NCBI RefSeq assembly: GCF_019669905.1
Contig: NZ_AP019778.1
Span: 124,001 to 188,000 of the forward strand
Direction of reading: 5' to 3'
Source: Methylomonas koyamae
GTDB taxonomy: Bacteria; Pseudomonadota; Gammaproteobacteria; Methylococcales; Methylomonadaceae
Length of the DNA: 64,000 nucleotides
The position numbers and the translations under genes were made by a program. Shown here one piece after another: positions 33,973 through 42,390 of the stretch. The notes below the pieces were generated by a model, which was not told where the DNA came from, ran no database searches, and saw only the letters and a program-made list of their open reading frames with translations. Numbering within the stretch: position 1 is the stretch's first letter; each line of letters opens with the position of its first letter.

Positions 33973-34596
33973 TTACTGCAGTGCGTGCCAATACCGCGTC
34001 GCTTCAGCTTCAGACAAAAAAGCGGCCTTCTGCCGGTCGTTCACCCAAACTTGCCAGGGTAAATCGTCGTTTTCGCACTCGATTAGCCCGTGCTTGTCGA
34101 CGGGCAAGGCAAAGCGTTGGCCTTGAATGAAGGCAGCAAACGCATTTGCCCGCCGTTTGTTTACAAAGCCGGCATGGACTTGGCCGTCGATCGTGACCGA
34201 CCACGGATAATCGACGTGGACCCCTTTTTGGATGGCAACGTCGCCAACCCGAAAGGTCGGGTGCTGATAAATGGTCCGAAACGGACTGTCAATCCGCACG
34301 ATACAGTGGTCCAAAATAGCCAGACCGCCGCTTTCACCGGGTTCGATCAGCAACGGCACCTTGATCTTGCCGCATGAGCGACCGATAGTGCCGATGACAT
34401 CGTTCTCGTCGAACCAGGACTGTCCCGTTGCCGGGTCGCCATAGTACAAACGGATTTTCCGTTGCGTACCCTGGACTTCCTCAAGCAGAGCAATGACTTC
34501 TTGAGGCGTGTCCTCGTGATAACAGGTGCCGGACGGCAGACGCTGATAGCGAACTGTATTCCCGTGACTGGTCTGTTCAATAATGTGGTGTTGCAT
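33973..34596 (-). CDS. Hypothetical ICE protein
   Basis: 207 residues from ATG 34596; an upstream ATG at 34626 would lie inside the leader. It is a beta-rich soluble protein with no recognised family: KIRLYYGDPATGQSWFDEND, VIGTIGRSCGKIKVPLLIEP, VGDVAIQKGVHVDYPWSV. The C-terminal AAFLSEAEATRYWHAL resembles a short helical motif. It sits between radC and the SATTVLLPDEY gene, each with its own leader. Confidence 0.65.
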   Translation of the reverse strand: MQHHIIEQTSHGNTVRYQRLPSGTCYHEDTPQEVIALLEEVQGTQRKIRLYYGDPATGQSWFDENDVIGTIGRSCGKIKVPLLIEPGESGGLAILDHCIVRIDSPFRTIYQHPTFRVGDVAIQKGVHVDYPWSVTIDGQVHAGFVNKRRANAFAAFIQGQRFALPVDKHGLIECENDDLPWQVWVNDRQKAAFLSEAEATRYWHALQ

Positions 34597-34665
34597 GATG
34601 TTCTCCAGTTGAAGCGGGAACACCACGCCCCAGTCGGGAACAGGTATTCCCGCAGGGTAAGGTAC
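34597..34665 (-). ncRNA. radC-type structured leader
   Basis: An 11-bp stem GCGGGAATACC/GGTGTTCCCGC with one G-U, inner CCC-GACT-GGG, and alternative GGGAA/TTCCC. SD region GGAGAACATC pairs with GGTGTTCCC of the same 3' strand. Confidence 0.75.
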
Positions 34666-34742
34666 TGGTGAGACCAGTAGTTAACTTAAGATAGGGTCGG
34701 TCTTTGGCTTAATCGAGGAGTAAGCTTGACGCCAATACTTTT

Positions 34743-35216
34743 TCACAACAAGCCATGCTCAGCGAATGAATGCACGGTTTCGCCGACGATGAAGTGATCA
34801 AGTACACGAACGTCAATCAAGGCCAAGGCTTCTTGAAGTTTTGCTGTAATCGCGCGATCGGCCCGACTAGGTTCGCTAATCCCCGACGGGTGGTTATGCG
34901 CCATAATCAGAGCTGCCGCATTATGGTGCAGCGCAGCTTTGACCACTTCGCGCGGATACACACTAGCGCCATCAATCGTCCCCCGGAACAATTCATCGCA
35001 AGCGATAACGCGATGTTGATTGTCCAAGAACAAACACAGAAATACTTCGTGCTCGTATGGCGCCAACTTCAATTTGATACAGTCCTTCGCGTCGTCAGGA
35101 CTGGTCAAGGCTTCACCTCGACTGAACGTGCGGTTGTAGATCTTAATGGCCTCTGATATGACATCCTGTTCATCAGCCATACGATAACTATTATTGGTTT
35201 CTTGAATGAATAACAT
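34743..35216 (-). CDS. radC: RadC-family JAB-domain protein
   Basis: 157 residues, the short ICE/plasmid form that lacks the N-terminal HhH domain of chromosomal RadC. The JAMM metalloprotease-like motif is intact: Glu in the early segment and [14 protein letters not shown], with both His and the Asp. [20 protein letters not shown] precedes it, as in the family. Despite the name, a repair role is doubtful and the activity is unknown. In SXT/R391 ICEs a radC gene likewise follows the recombination/CobT block. Its leader has the most perfect competing helices in the window. Confidence 0.93.
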   Translation of the reverse strand: MLFIQETNNSYRMADEQDVISEAIKIYNRTFSRGEALTSPDDAKDCIKLKLAPYEHEVFLCLFLDNQHRVIACDELFRGTIDGASVYPREVVKAALHHNAAALIMAHNHPSGISEPSRADRAITAKLQEALALIDVRVLDHFIVGETVHSFAEHGLL

Positions 35217-35290
35217 GGGCTTTCTCCGGTAATCTTAAAATGTGGAGAAAGCCGTCCCCTGCCGGGGTAGACTTTCTCCGGAAGGGTTGT
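35217..35290 (-). ncRNA. radC-type structured leader (radC gene)
   Basis: Stem GGAGAAAG/CTTTCTCC around CCCC-GGCA-GGGG. The SD region GGAGAAAGCC is a perfect 10-base complement of GGCTTTCTCC, so the middle strand can pair either with the upstream copy or with the SD. This is the clearest example of the switch geometry. Confidence 0.8.
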
Positions 35291-35368
35291 CAAAAATATT
35301 CAAAGCCTCATCAGCGATGTCTACCGACGTTGACCGTCGGCAGAACATATTTTGCTAAAGAGGCTCAA

Positions 35369-37138
35369 TTACGACGCCAAAGGCAGATCTTGATTGGACT
35401 CCAAGGCATCAATCCATTCCAGCAAATTGCGGTTGACGGGTTCATTCGCCAACATCGCATCCGGATCGATCCCTCGGCTGGCCAGTACCGCGCTCATTGC
35501 CTGGGCTAAAAGGGCGTTGCCTTTTTCCCGTTCCGACTCGCCGCCGTGCTTGATGGCCCAAAAGGGATCGAAGCGTAAGTGTCTGGTGCCGCTTGGACAC
35601 TGTTTATTTACCTCGGCATGAAATGCCCGATCGAGCGATTCAGCCTGTTCGAACTGCTGCCAGAAACCTGGACCGGCTTGAGTATCCACCGGCGGTAACC
35701 AGCGTCGCCGACAGCCAACCCAACGGTTCATGCGGTCGATCAAGGTCTTGCTTTTCGGAAAAAAGTGGATGGTCCCGGCGCCCGGATAGTAACGAACGTC
35801 AAAGTAACTACTGCTTATCCGTTCACCGTCCTTAAGCGCACTGAAATGCTGCCTAAACACCGATACCAAACTTACTTCCGCTTCGGTCTTGCCGTCGAGC
35901 AAGGCAAAGACCTTGTCGAAATCGGCTAGAAGTTGCTCCGAATTCCAGTCAAGACCTGTGTGGTAGGACTCGACTTTATGCCCTGGCAGTACGAAGCGTG
36001 TGGTCTTGATCCGCATCCCCAGCGTGCGGTGTTTATCATTGGATTTCCACCCCATGTAATACACTGCATTGTCGCTGTGGTAGCGCGTGATCAGATCGAA
36101 CACATCGCAGACCATGCTGAGTTGAATTTCACCTTGCTGATCGATGATGCCTTGCAGAAAACCGTAAATATTCGCCACGGTAAATTCCAAAGACTTGATC
36201 GATTCGAAATCCGACTCCAACCGCTTTTGCGCCGCCGATGACAATCGTGACTTGACCTGAGTCGAACGCAGAATGCTACTCCACGCGCGATTTTTCAGGT
36301 CCTGATAACGTTCGTACAGCGTCTGCTTCACCGCATCCAATGACGAATCGTCTACAGTGTGCACACCGCCACCACTCAGCTCACCCAGGGTTTTACCTAG
36401 CATGGCTCGATAGCGGCTGGCACGGGCTTCACTGAATACAGCCTGCCGTGTCGCTTCGAAGGCGGCATCGAACATCAATACCGCGTTATCGATATAAGCA
36501 GTCGGTAAGGCTAACTCCTGGGGCACATGAAATGCGCTGGCCAAGTCGTCCGCTTCACAACGATCCTGACGCAAATTGTCCAAAATATTGCCGAGGATCT
36601 CCTGTTCGAAGGTTGAGGTTTTTTTCAACCAGATCAGGGCAATTTCGACGTTGGTTTTGCGTTCGGCATCTTCGCCGGCGAACATGTCAGATAAGAACTC
36701 CACCTCGCCATGCTGTTCGATCAAACGCACTAACAGCTGGCGTTCTTTCGAAAATGGATTCCGTACGGTTTCGGCATTGAGGATGGCGACGATTTCAGCG
36801 TCGAACAAGATGTCCCAGGCCTTCAGCACGTGGTGAGCGCCCTGTGCAAAAGGCGGATTCATAATGCAGTGCGAGTAACTGCTGCCGTTTTGAAACTGCA
36901 GGAAATCCAACCCGACCACCGTGTAGCCTTGCGCACGTAACACCGCATGCTTACGCATATCGATTTCGACGCAATCAATCGCTACCCGTTGGTGCTGTTT
37001 GAATGGCTTGGCTTTGAGCAAATGCCCTTCGCCGGCCGATGGATCCAGTACCCGCACAAATCGGGTGTTCCTGAACTTTGCCCAAGCCCGGATACTCAGC
37101 GCTTCCGTCGAGGCATATTGTTGAAAGTGGTCTCTCAT
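35369..37138 (-). CDS. DUF4942 protein with N6-adenine methyltransferase domain
   Basis: 589 residues from ATG 37138. The N-terminal class I SAM fold has motif I VLDPSAGEGHLL and motif IV IMNPPFAQGAHH, typical of an amino-methylating DNA MTase. The C-terminal half carries DUF4942 (NIYGFLQGIIDQQGEIQLSM, VYYMGWKSNDKHRTLGMRIK, YFDVRYYPGAGTIHFFPKS). These ICE/plasmid proteins are thought to modify element DNA, perhaps as antirestriction; that is inference. No cognate nuclease gene is adjacent. It has its own leader and lies upstream of radC. Confidence 0.85.
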   Translation of the reverse strand: MRDHFQQYASTEALSIRAWAKFRNTRFVRVLDPSAGEGHLLKAKPFKQHQRVAIDCVEIDMRKHAVLRAQGYTVVGLDFLQFQNGSSYSHCIMNPPFAQGAHHVLKAWDILFDAEIVAILNAETVRNPFSKERQLLVRLIEQHGEVEFLSDMFAGEDAERKTNVEIALIWLKKTSTFEQEILGNILDNLRQDRCEADDLASAFHVPQELALPTAYIDNAVLMFDAAFEATRQAVFSEARASRYRAMLGKTLGELSGGGVHTVDDSSLDAVKQTLYERYQDLKNRAWSSILRSTQVKSRLSSAAQKRLESDFESIKSLEFTVANIYGFLQGIIDQQGEIQLSMVCDVFDLITRYHSDNAVYYMGWKSNDKHRTLGMRIKTTRFVLPGHKVESYHTGLDWNSEQLLADFDKVFALLDGKTEAEVSLVSVFRQHFSALKDGERISSSYFDVRYYPGAGTIHFFPKSKTLIDRMNRWVGCRRRWLPPVDTQAGPGFWQQFEQAESLDRAFHAEVNKQCPSGTRHLRFDPFWAIKHGGESEREKGNALLAQAMSAVLASRGIDPDAMLANEPVNRNLLEWIDALESNQDLPLAS

Positions 37139-37205
37139 GACATTCTCCAAAAAAAGGGGAATGCCACGCCCCGGTCGGGAACAGACATTCCCGCAGGGAT
37201 TGATA
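37139..37205 (-). ncRNA. radC-type structured leader (DUF4942 gene)
   Basis: Stem GGGAATG/CATTCCC followed by T8, inner CCCG-AC-CGGG, and alternative GGGAA/TTCCC. SD region GGAGAATGTC matches the 5' strand and pairs with GGCATTCCCC at 9 of 10 positions. Confidence 0.78.
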
Positions 37206-37245
37206 ATGAGGCTCGCCGCGGATATCGCGAAAAGCCGAAGGATGA

Positions 37246-37827
37246 TTAAGCGGCTGGGTCTGAATCAGACAATCCCAGTGCTTGTTTAGCTAACGTTAAC
37301 AATTGGTCCAAATTGTCCCAATCGATACTGCCGCCGGCGTCTTTACCGCGCTGGTAGGCGTCGATCAGACCGCGGCACACTGCCATCGCGGTGCGTTCTT
37401 GACGTAGCTTCACCACCGAGGCATCGGCCTTGGGCCAGACGTCGACCGCTTCGACCTGCCAACGCGGGGTTTTGCCGTCGACTTCCTCGAAGTCGTCGAA
37501 CAACAGCGGCATTTCCGGGGTGTCGTCCCAGATGGTACCGTCGTCGAAGGCGGCTTCTGCCACCGCTTGCGCGCCGTCTGCCGACTCTGCGACGATGCCG
37601 ACTACCACCCGGTGCGTGTAATCGAGGGTGTACGTCACGGCGTAGGCCGGTGATGGGTTCTCCTCGGTCAGCACCTCGCTGTGGTAGGGTGAGATTTCGG
37701 CATTGCACGATGGGCAACGGTCGTTGCAGGCGCAATTCCATTCGTCGTCCCATTGGATCTGGCAATAGGGACAACGGTATTGGTTCAGATACAGAATCTC
37801 CGAAACCGGAGCTGGTAAGAATGACAT
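37246..37827 (-). CDS. Zinc-ribbon ICE protein
   Basis: 193 residues from ATG 37827, placed right after the leader; the longer frame to 37971 runs through the leader. The N-terminal zinc ribbon is YRCPYCQIQWDDEWNCACND with RCPSCNAEI: a CxxC, a CxC-like middle and a further CxxC. The remainder is acidic (EMPLLFDDFEEVDGKTPRW), ending in a helical tail. The family is not recognised. A nucleic-acid or protein-binding role is possible but not shown. Confidence 0.65.
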   Translation of the reverse strand: MSFLPAPVSEILYLNQYRCPYCQIQWDDEWNCACNDRCPSCNAEISPYHSEVLTEENPSPAYAVTYTLDYTHRVVVGIVAESADGAQAVAEAAFDDGTIWDDTPEMPLLFDDFEEVDGKTPRWQVEAVDVWPKADASVVKLRQERTAMAVCRGLIDAYQRGKDAGGSIDWDNLDQLLTLAKQALGLSDSDPAA

Positions 37828-37895
37828 GGCAATACCCTCCGTGATCGGCGGGAACCGCCACCCTGCAGGATGGAGTCCCGCCAGGGTGAATAAAA
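37828..37895 (-). ncRNA. radC-type structured leader with visible pseudoknot option
   Basis: GGCGGGA pairs with TTCCCGCC, while CACCCTG just upstream pairs perfectly with CAGGGTG lying between those strands. The order a-b-a'-b' gives an H-type pseudoknot. SD GGAGGG follows. Confidence 0.65.
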
Positions 37896-37980
37896 AACCG
37901 CCGGCCGCGCGGGCAAACGGTTGCACTTTAAATAAGTCGTTGTAAGGTCTGCGTACGCTTCCTTTTTTCAAGGTACGACG

Positions 37981-38337
37981 ATGAACCCGATAATGACCCG
38001 ATTAGTGAACTGGGTGAAGTGGCTGGATCGAATCATCGATCCACCACCTAAACCCCGGTCACAACCCGAACCAAAACCGATGGCGATTCTGGTAGGGCCC
38101 GGCAAACGCCACTTCGATTTGTATCGAAAAATCCTGGAGGAATTGAACGATGCCGAAGTCGGCGTGTTAACCAAACTGCGCGATCCCCAGGTTGCAGGAC
38201 CGCTGTTAGCCCGCATCCGCGCGCTCCGGCAGGAGACGATCGTTGAGATTGCGCCTCAGCTCGGGCTCGATGTCGAGCGGGAACTGAAGAGCAACAACGT
38301 CTTCCACCTGCCTTCGGATAGGACCAGGCTGCACTGA
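37981..38337 (+). CDS. Hypothetical helical protein
   Basis: 118 residues on the strand opposite to the module. The N-terminus is amphipathic (TRLVNWVKWLDRIIDPPPKP), followed by a Pro linker and a helical domain (RKILEELNDAEVGVLTKLRD, LARIRALRQETIVEIAPQLG). No family is known to me. It stands alone, convergent with the 38345-38851 gene (7-base gap), and is not preceded by a radC-type leader, so it may be controlled separately. Confidence 0.5.
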   Translation: MNPIMTRLVNWVKWLDRIIDPPPKPRSQPEPKPMAILVGPGKRHFDLYRKILEELNDAEVGVLTKLRDPQVAGPLLARIRALRQETIVEIAPQLGLDVERELKSNNVFHLPSDRTRLH

Positions 38338-38344
38338 CCGCCGA

Positions 38345-38851
38345 TTAATGCACGGCCGAACGCGAGCCCTCTTTGCCGCTGCCAAGCGCTTTGCGCAATT
38401 CAGAGGCTGGATTCGGCCTTTTGGCCGGTACTTCCACCTGCGTTTTGCGCCGCTTTTTTGCAGGCTGCGCGAGCAGTTCCTGTGCTTGGGCCAAACTGAG
38501 TTGCAATTTGGCTATTTCAATGTCCGCAAGCATAATCGCTTGGGTTTTCTGTTTAACCTGCAGCTCGATATCGAGTGTTTCGAGCCGGTAGGTCGGACGG
38601 TTGTTGCGTTCCAAAATACCCTGCCTTACGGTTTGGGATAAGGTTTCCCAATCCGTTGCCGGCAGGCTGTTTTGTGCGGTAAAGCGGGGTGGTAGTAGGG
38701 CCGGCATTACCGAAGCTTGGCGCAAGCGTGCTGTTTGCCATAACGCCCAGTGCTGACTAAACCAGAGCCGGGCGGACTTGAGAGTATGCCAGATCACCCG
38801 GATGGCCAGGATGAATAGGGCAAGAATGATGGTGCCTAAAATGAAGTGCAT
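38345..38851 (-). CDS. Membrane-anchored coiled-coil protein
   Basis: 168 residues from ATG 38851. An N-terminal TM helix (FILGTIILALFILAIRVIWH) is followed by a cytoplasmic helical region (LDIELQVKQKTQAIMLADIE, IAKLQLSLAQAQELLAQPA) and a Lys/Arg-rich tail (KKRRKTQVEVPAKRPN). The family is not recognised. The 388-base upstream gap contains a leader and the five-hairpin element A, the most structured untranslated region in the window. Confidence 0.6.
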   Translation of the reverse strand: MHFILGTIILALFILAIRVIWHTLKSARLWFSQHWALWQTARLRQASVMPALLPPRFTAQNSLPATDWETLSQTVRQGILERNNRPTYRLETLDIELQVKQKTQAIMLADIEIAKLQLSLAQAQELLAQPAKKRRKTQVEVPAKRPNPASELRKALGSGKEGSRSAVH

Positions 38852-38930
38852 TGAAACCTCCTTCCGAAATGGAAGAACATGCTTCAAACGCACGACCCGG
38901 TTCGGGCGATGGCGCCCGAAGCGGGATGGA
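38852..38930 (-). ncRNA. radC-type structured leader (membrane protein gene)
   Basis: Minus strand: the perfect hairpin TTCGGGCG-CCAT-CGCCCGAA competes with GCTTC/TGAAGC. Inner pairing CCCG/CGGG is possible. SD GGAGG is preceded by the small hairpin CTTCC/GGAAG. This is a divergent member of the class. Confidence 0.5.
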
Positions 38931-38934
38931 TAAA

Positions 38935-39050
38935 GGCTTGTAACAAGCCCGATTAAGGATCGGCATTAACGCAACCGATACAAGCAAAACGGATTTTGCT
39001 CGCCGCCTGAAGACGGAACGCCGGCAGAAGCCGGAATCAGCATTCTCGAA
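38935..39050 (-). ncRNA. Five-hairpin structured element, copy A
   Basis: On the minus strand, in order: H0 CCGGC/GCCGG (39034-39021), H1 CCGTC-TTCA-GGCGG (39016-39003), H2 AGCAAAA/TTTTGCT (39000-38983), H3 ATCGG/CCGAT with loop containing TGCGTTAA (38979-38959), H4 GGCTTG/CAAGCC (38949-38935). The same order, loops and spacing recur at 45055-45170 and 47821-47935 with different but still paired stems. Confidence 0.7.
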
Positions 39051-39164
39051 AGAACGCATGAAGTCGATTTTTTCATGTCCCGTCGCGGACGACGCATGAA
39101 AAAACCGGCTGATATCGCACGCACCCACTGTAGCCCGATCCGGCCGGGCGTGCAATAGGGAAGG

Positions 39165-39219
39165 GTGTCGATACGGGCAGGACTTCATCAAGGATGAAGT
39201 TCTGGCCACGCATCGACAC
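39165..39219. other. Long hairpin at 3' end of VWA gene
   Basis: GTGTCGAT (39165-39172) pairs with ATCGACAC (39212-39219), enclosing ACTTCAT/ATGAAGT. It begins about 20 bases past the VWA gene stop and could stabilise or delimit its mRNA; no T-run follows. A second hairpin at 39068-39104 (TTTTTTCATG/CATGAAAAAA) lies between it and element A. Confidence 0.55.
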
Positions 39220-39239
39220 GATTCAAGTCACCTAACCGC

Positions 39240-41003
39240 TCACGCCGCCAATAGCATGGCTTTGGACAGTGCGAACAGCTGAGGCCTCAATTCAGCCAGG
39301 TCATGAATGGTGAGGGCGACCGGAAACAAATGGCCGACCTCCACCCCTAAGCCGATGCCGAGGGTTTCGATGCCGCTGTCACGGCAACGCTTTAAGATCG
39401 ACAGCGTGCCCGGTAAATCGTTGGGTACGCCGTCGGTCACCGTTAACAGCAGTTTGCGCGGTTCGCGGCATTGCAGCAATTGCGCCGCGGCAAACCAAAC
39501 GGCTTGCGTCATCGGCGTGGTATAGGCCGAAAAGACCGAAAAACGTCCCAAATTGTCGCGGACTTTTTCGCCGTGCCGTAACACCTGGTGCACCGATTCA
39601 TCGTTGGCGCCGGGAAAGGCGGTGATTGCCGGATTGACCCCTTGAATGCTCTCCAACGCGAGGGCCAAGGCCATCGACGCTTCCAGGGCCAGAGTGAGCA
39701 AACTCACCTCTTCGCCCTGAATGACAAGGGTTTCGCCCATGCTTTCGGATTTGTCCAACAAGATATGCACCGCACAATTGGGCGCAACTCGTTGCCCGGA
39801 TCGGCAAAACACCCGCGTATCGCCCAACGCGAGTTTGGTTAAGCGGCGAGGATTGATACGCCGGCCGTTTCGCGCGGCTTGCGGCCGATTTTGCCGGTGG
39901 GCTTGCACCGCGCTTTGCAACGCGACCCGCAGGGCTTTGCTGTTCTGCTCCACCCGGTTTGCTAAGGCTTGGCCGACTAGCCGACTACCTTTCGGAAACA
40001 GACCGACAGGTAGCGTACATTTTTCGGCCGAATCCGGCGTCAAACCCAATTGCGATTTCGCCGTCTCGAACCAATCCTGTTCCAGGTCTGGCTCTGATAG
40101 CGTGTTGAGCTGGTCCATTAAGGACGCTTGCTTCGCGCTGTCTAGGTTGGCCGGCTCCCCCGTTCCGGACGGTGGGTTGGGCGAAGTCGCCGAACCGTTT
40201 CCGGGATCGTTGTCCTGGTCGGACGGTGCAGAATCTTCCGGGTTGGTGCCGTTTTGATCGTCCTTTGCGTCCGAATCGGAAGAGGGTTGATCGTCCTGTG
40301 CCGAGTCCGCGCCGGATTGAAGGGTGTTGTCATCCTCCGGGTCCGTATCCGACTGGTCGTCAGACGCGGTAGCCGCAGGTTTCGCACATTCCTCTTCGAG
40401 CATCGCCAGAATCCGATCGGTCAGATCAAGACAGTCGCGTTCACAGGTCAAGCCCTCCGGTACTTCGGACAACAAGCCTTCCAAGCGAATCAAAGCGCCG
40501 CGTGGAAAACATGCGCGCAAGGCCTGTCGCGTAGCGTCGACTAAGGGTTCGAGTACCGTTTGGCCCAACACCTTGGCCCGAAGCCGTTTCAGAATGTAGC
40601 CGAACAGGACATTGCCGGGATGATCGGATGCGGCCTGGGCCGTTAAGCGACCTTCGGTCAACATCTGTTCCACCATCTTTGCCAGGGTCAAGCGGGTGCC
40701 CGGATAGACCTTGGCCAGTTCATGCTCAATGCGCACGTCTTCGATCGCGCCGCAGATACGCCGGCGCAGAACCGAGTCACCAAAATCGAGCTGAAAGTCC
40801 GAAAACCGAATATGCGCCGCTTCATGGGCCAGATAGCCCCACGCGTAGTTCTGGTACTGCGGTTCTGACCCGTTGTAGCCAGGTAGTTGTATCGATTGGC
40901 CGTCGGTGTAGGCTTCAGTACCGCCGACCGAGATCGAAATGCCAAAGCGGTTGCCGATCGCGGCCGCCACAATGGGAAACGCGCGTTCTAAAGTTTGATG
41001 CAT
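39240..41003 (-). CDS. CobT-like VWA-domain protein
   Basis: 587 residues from ATG 41003. The N-terminal part has an HEAAH zinc-site-like motif (YLAHEAAHIRFSDFQLD), then a long acidic Asp/Ser/Gln linker at about 235-300, and a C-terminal von Willebrand A domain with the MIDAS sequence ILLDKSESMGET and TVTDGVPNDLPG. CobT-like VWA proteins work with a CobS/MoxR AAA+ ATPase as a chelatase-like remodelling machine. The matching ATPase is at 42848-43789. In SXT/R391 ICEs a cobS/cobT-like pair occupies the same place; no cobalamin role is implied. Confidence 0.85.
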   Translation of the reverse strand: MHQTLERAFPIVAAAIGNRFGISISVGGTEAYTDGQSIQLPGYNGSEPQYQNYAWGYLAHEAAHIRFSDFQLDFGDSVLRRRICGAIEDVRIEHELAKVYPGTRLTLAKMVEQMLTEGRLTAQAASDHPGNVLFGYILKRLRAKVLGQTVLEPLVDATRQALRACFPRGALIRLEGLLSEVPEGLTCERDCLDLTDRILAMLEEECAKPAATASDDQSDTDPEDDNTLQSGADSAQDDQPSSDSDAKDDQNGTNPEDSAPSDQDNDPGNGSATSPNPPSGTGEPANLDSAKQASLMDQLNTLSEPDLEQDWFETAKSQLGLTPDSAEKCTLPVGLFPKGSRLVGQALANRVEQNSKALRVALQSAVQAHRQNRPQAARNGRRINPRRLTKLALGDTRVFCRSGQRVAPNCAVHILLDKSESMGETLVIQGEEVSLLTLALEASMALALALESIQGVNPAITAFPGANDESVHQVLRHGEKVRDNLGRFSVFSAYTTPMTQAVWFAAAQLLQCREPRKLLLTVTDGVPNDLPGTLSILKRCRDSGIETLGIGLGVEVGHLFPVALTIHDLAELRPQLFALSKAMLLAA

Positions 41004-41080
41004 GGCTTGCTCCTTAAAAAGCAAGGGGCAAGCCACAGCCCCGAGGGGCGTGTCGCATTGCCCCGATAGGGTGATAAAAA
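41004..41080 (-). ncRNA. radC-type structured leader (VWA gene)
   Basis: Stem GGGGCAA/TTGCCCC, inner GCCCC-TC-GGGGC. SD region GGAGCAAGCC pairs with GGCTTGCCCC at 9 of 10 positions. CACCCTA upstream could add a pseudoknot with the GGGG. Confidence 0.78.
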
Positions 41081-41086
41081 TAACGC

Positions 41087-42280
41087 TTAGAACCAGAATT
41101 CGGTAACCGCTTCCTCCGGTAGTTCGGATTCGTCGGTGCCGTGGGTATCGGGTTCGTTGTCGTTGTCGGATCCGTGCGCTTGCGCAGCCAACGCGGGCGG
41201 TGCAACGGGTAGAACCGGCCGCGAAGCGATGTCGGCAAAGGATTGAGCTTCGCCTTCATCGTCGGTAAACAGATCGTCTAACAAGCCGGCAAACAGATCG
41301 TCCGGGTCCACCGTGGGCGGCTCTTTCGGTTCGAGCAGGCTGGTTTGCACCGGGGCGATCACGGCTGTCGATATCGGCGATGCCGGATGCCCTGACGACA
41401 ACACGTCATCCGCGTCTTCGTCGTTCGTTACCTTGGACGGGTTCGACGACAAGCCTTCTCCGTGACGGCGAAGCTTGTCGGGATCGGCCAATAGCATGGT
41501 CATTGCCATGATCTCCTGCAGCAAGGCCCCCTCGATCGCGCCGCGATTGGGGATTTCTTGCAGTACGCCATCGATCCAGGTGACGATCGGTGCCACGCGA
41601 TAATCCAAAAAGCTCAAGCCATCCAGTTTGTCGCGAATCCGCTTAATCGGCCGCAACGCATTCCGGGTGACCTGATCTTTTCCGATCAAGGATTGTTCCA
41701 GCAATAACTCGGCGTCGTTGGCCACTTCTTGAAACAACTGGCCGCCGATCGAATCGATTTGCTGTTCCAGCCGTGCCACATCTTTCGGGCTGGAGGCTTC
41801 CGGTTGTCGGATGGCGACCACCATGAAGTCGAAACCCAACTTCGTGGCCACGTACGCCATAGGGTCGATCGCCTTTTCGATAATGCCGGCAAAGCTCGGA
41901 TGCTTTTTGATCCAATCGCGCACGGCGTCGTCGTAGCCGGCCAGGAACTTCGCTTTATTAACCGCGAATTCCTGAGCGACTTTTTCCAGCTCGCTCACGA
42001 TGGCGTCCGCGTGTTCGACCGGCACCACAAAACCGCCCATGAAGCGGGTGCCGACCCGTAAACAGTGGCGTTCGGCCGCTTTTTTCAAGCGATTGAAGTC
42101 CGCCAACTGGTCGGGATCGAGCAAACGTTTCGAGCCTAAGCTGGCCAAGTCCTCGGGCGGTAATTCACTGCCGTCGGCCAGTACCAGATCTTCTTTGCGC
42201 AATTTTTTCCGCGCGCCGTAGATGTTGGCTTGGATTTTGACCAAGACCACACGGTCCAATATTTGATTACACTTCGTCAT
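41087..42280 (-). CDS. DUF3150 protein
   Basis: 397 residues. The N-terminal two thirds match DUF3150: LDRVVLVKIQANIYGARKKL, DLASLGSKRLLDPDQLADFN, VGTRFMGGFVVPVEHADAIV, SFAGIIEKAIDPMAYVATKL. The C-terminal 120 residues are acidic and low-complexity (LFAGLLDDLFTDDEGEAQSF). DUF3150 genes consistently sit between cobS-like and cobT-like genes in SXT-type ICEs, as here, suggesting a third subunit of that machine; the function is unknown. Confidence 0.85.
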   Translation of the reverse strand: MTKCNQILDRVVLVKIQANIYGARKKLRKEDLVLADGSELPPEDLASLGSKRLLDPDQLADFNRLKKAAERHCLRVGTRFMGGFVVPVEHADAIVSELEKVAQEFAVNKAKFLAGYDDAVRDWIKKHPSFAGIIEKAIDPMAYVATKLGFDFMVVAIRQPEASSPKDVARLEQQIDSIGGQLFQEVANDAELLLEQSLIGKDQVTRNALRPIKRIRDKLDGLSFLDYRVAPIVTWIDGVLQEIPNRGAIEGALLQEIMAMTMLLADPDKLRRHGEGLSSNPSKVTNDEDADDVLSSGHPASPISTAVIAPVQTSLLEPKEPPTVDPDDLFAGLLDDLFTDDEGEAQSFADIASRPVLPVAPPALAAQAHGSDNDNEPDTHGTDESELPEEAVTEFWF

Positions 42281-42350
42281 AGTGCCTCCTTAAAAGAGGC
42301 CTACGACAGCCCCGGAGGGCAGTGTAAGCCCCTTCCGGGTTGATAAAGCC
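42281..42350 (-). ncRNA. radC-type structured leader (DUF3150 gene)
   Basis: Stem AGGGGCTTAC/GTAGGCCTCT with two wobbles, inner GCCC-TCC-GGGGC. GCCTC of the 3' strand pairs directly with SD GAGGC six bases on, forming a short SD-masking hairpin. Confidence 0.7.
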
Positions 42351-42390
42351 TGTTGAAAGGCGGGTTCAAAAAAGTAAAAACCGTGACCGG

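Noticed and set aside
39068..39104. Intrinsic terminator
   Set aside because: The hairpin is strong, but on each strand the T-run lies on the 5' side of the stem, not after it.
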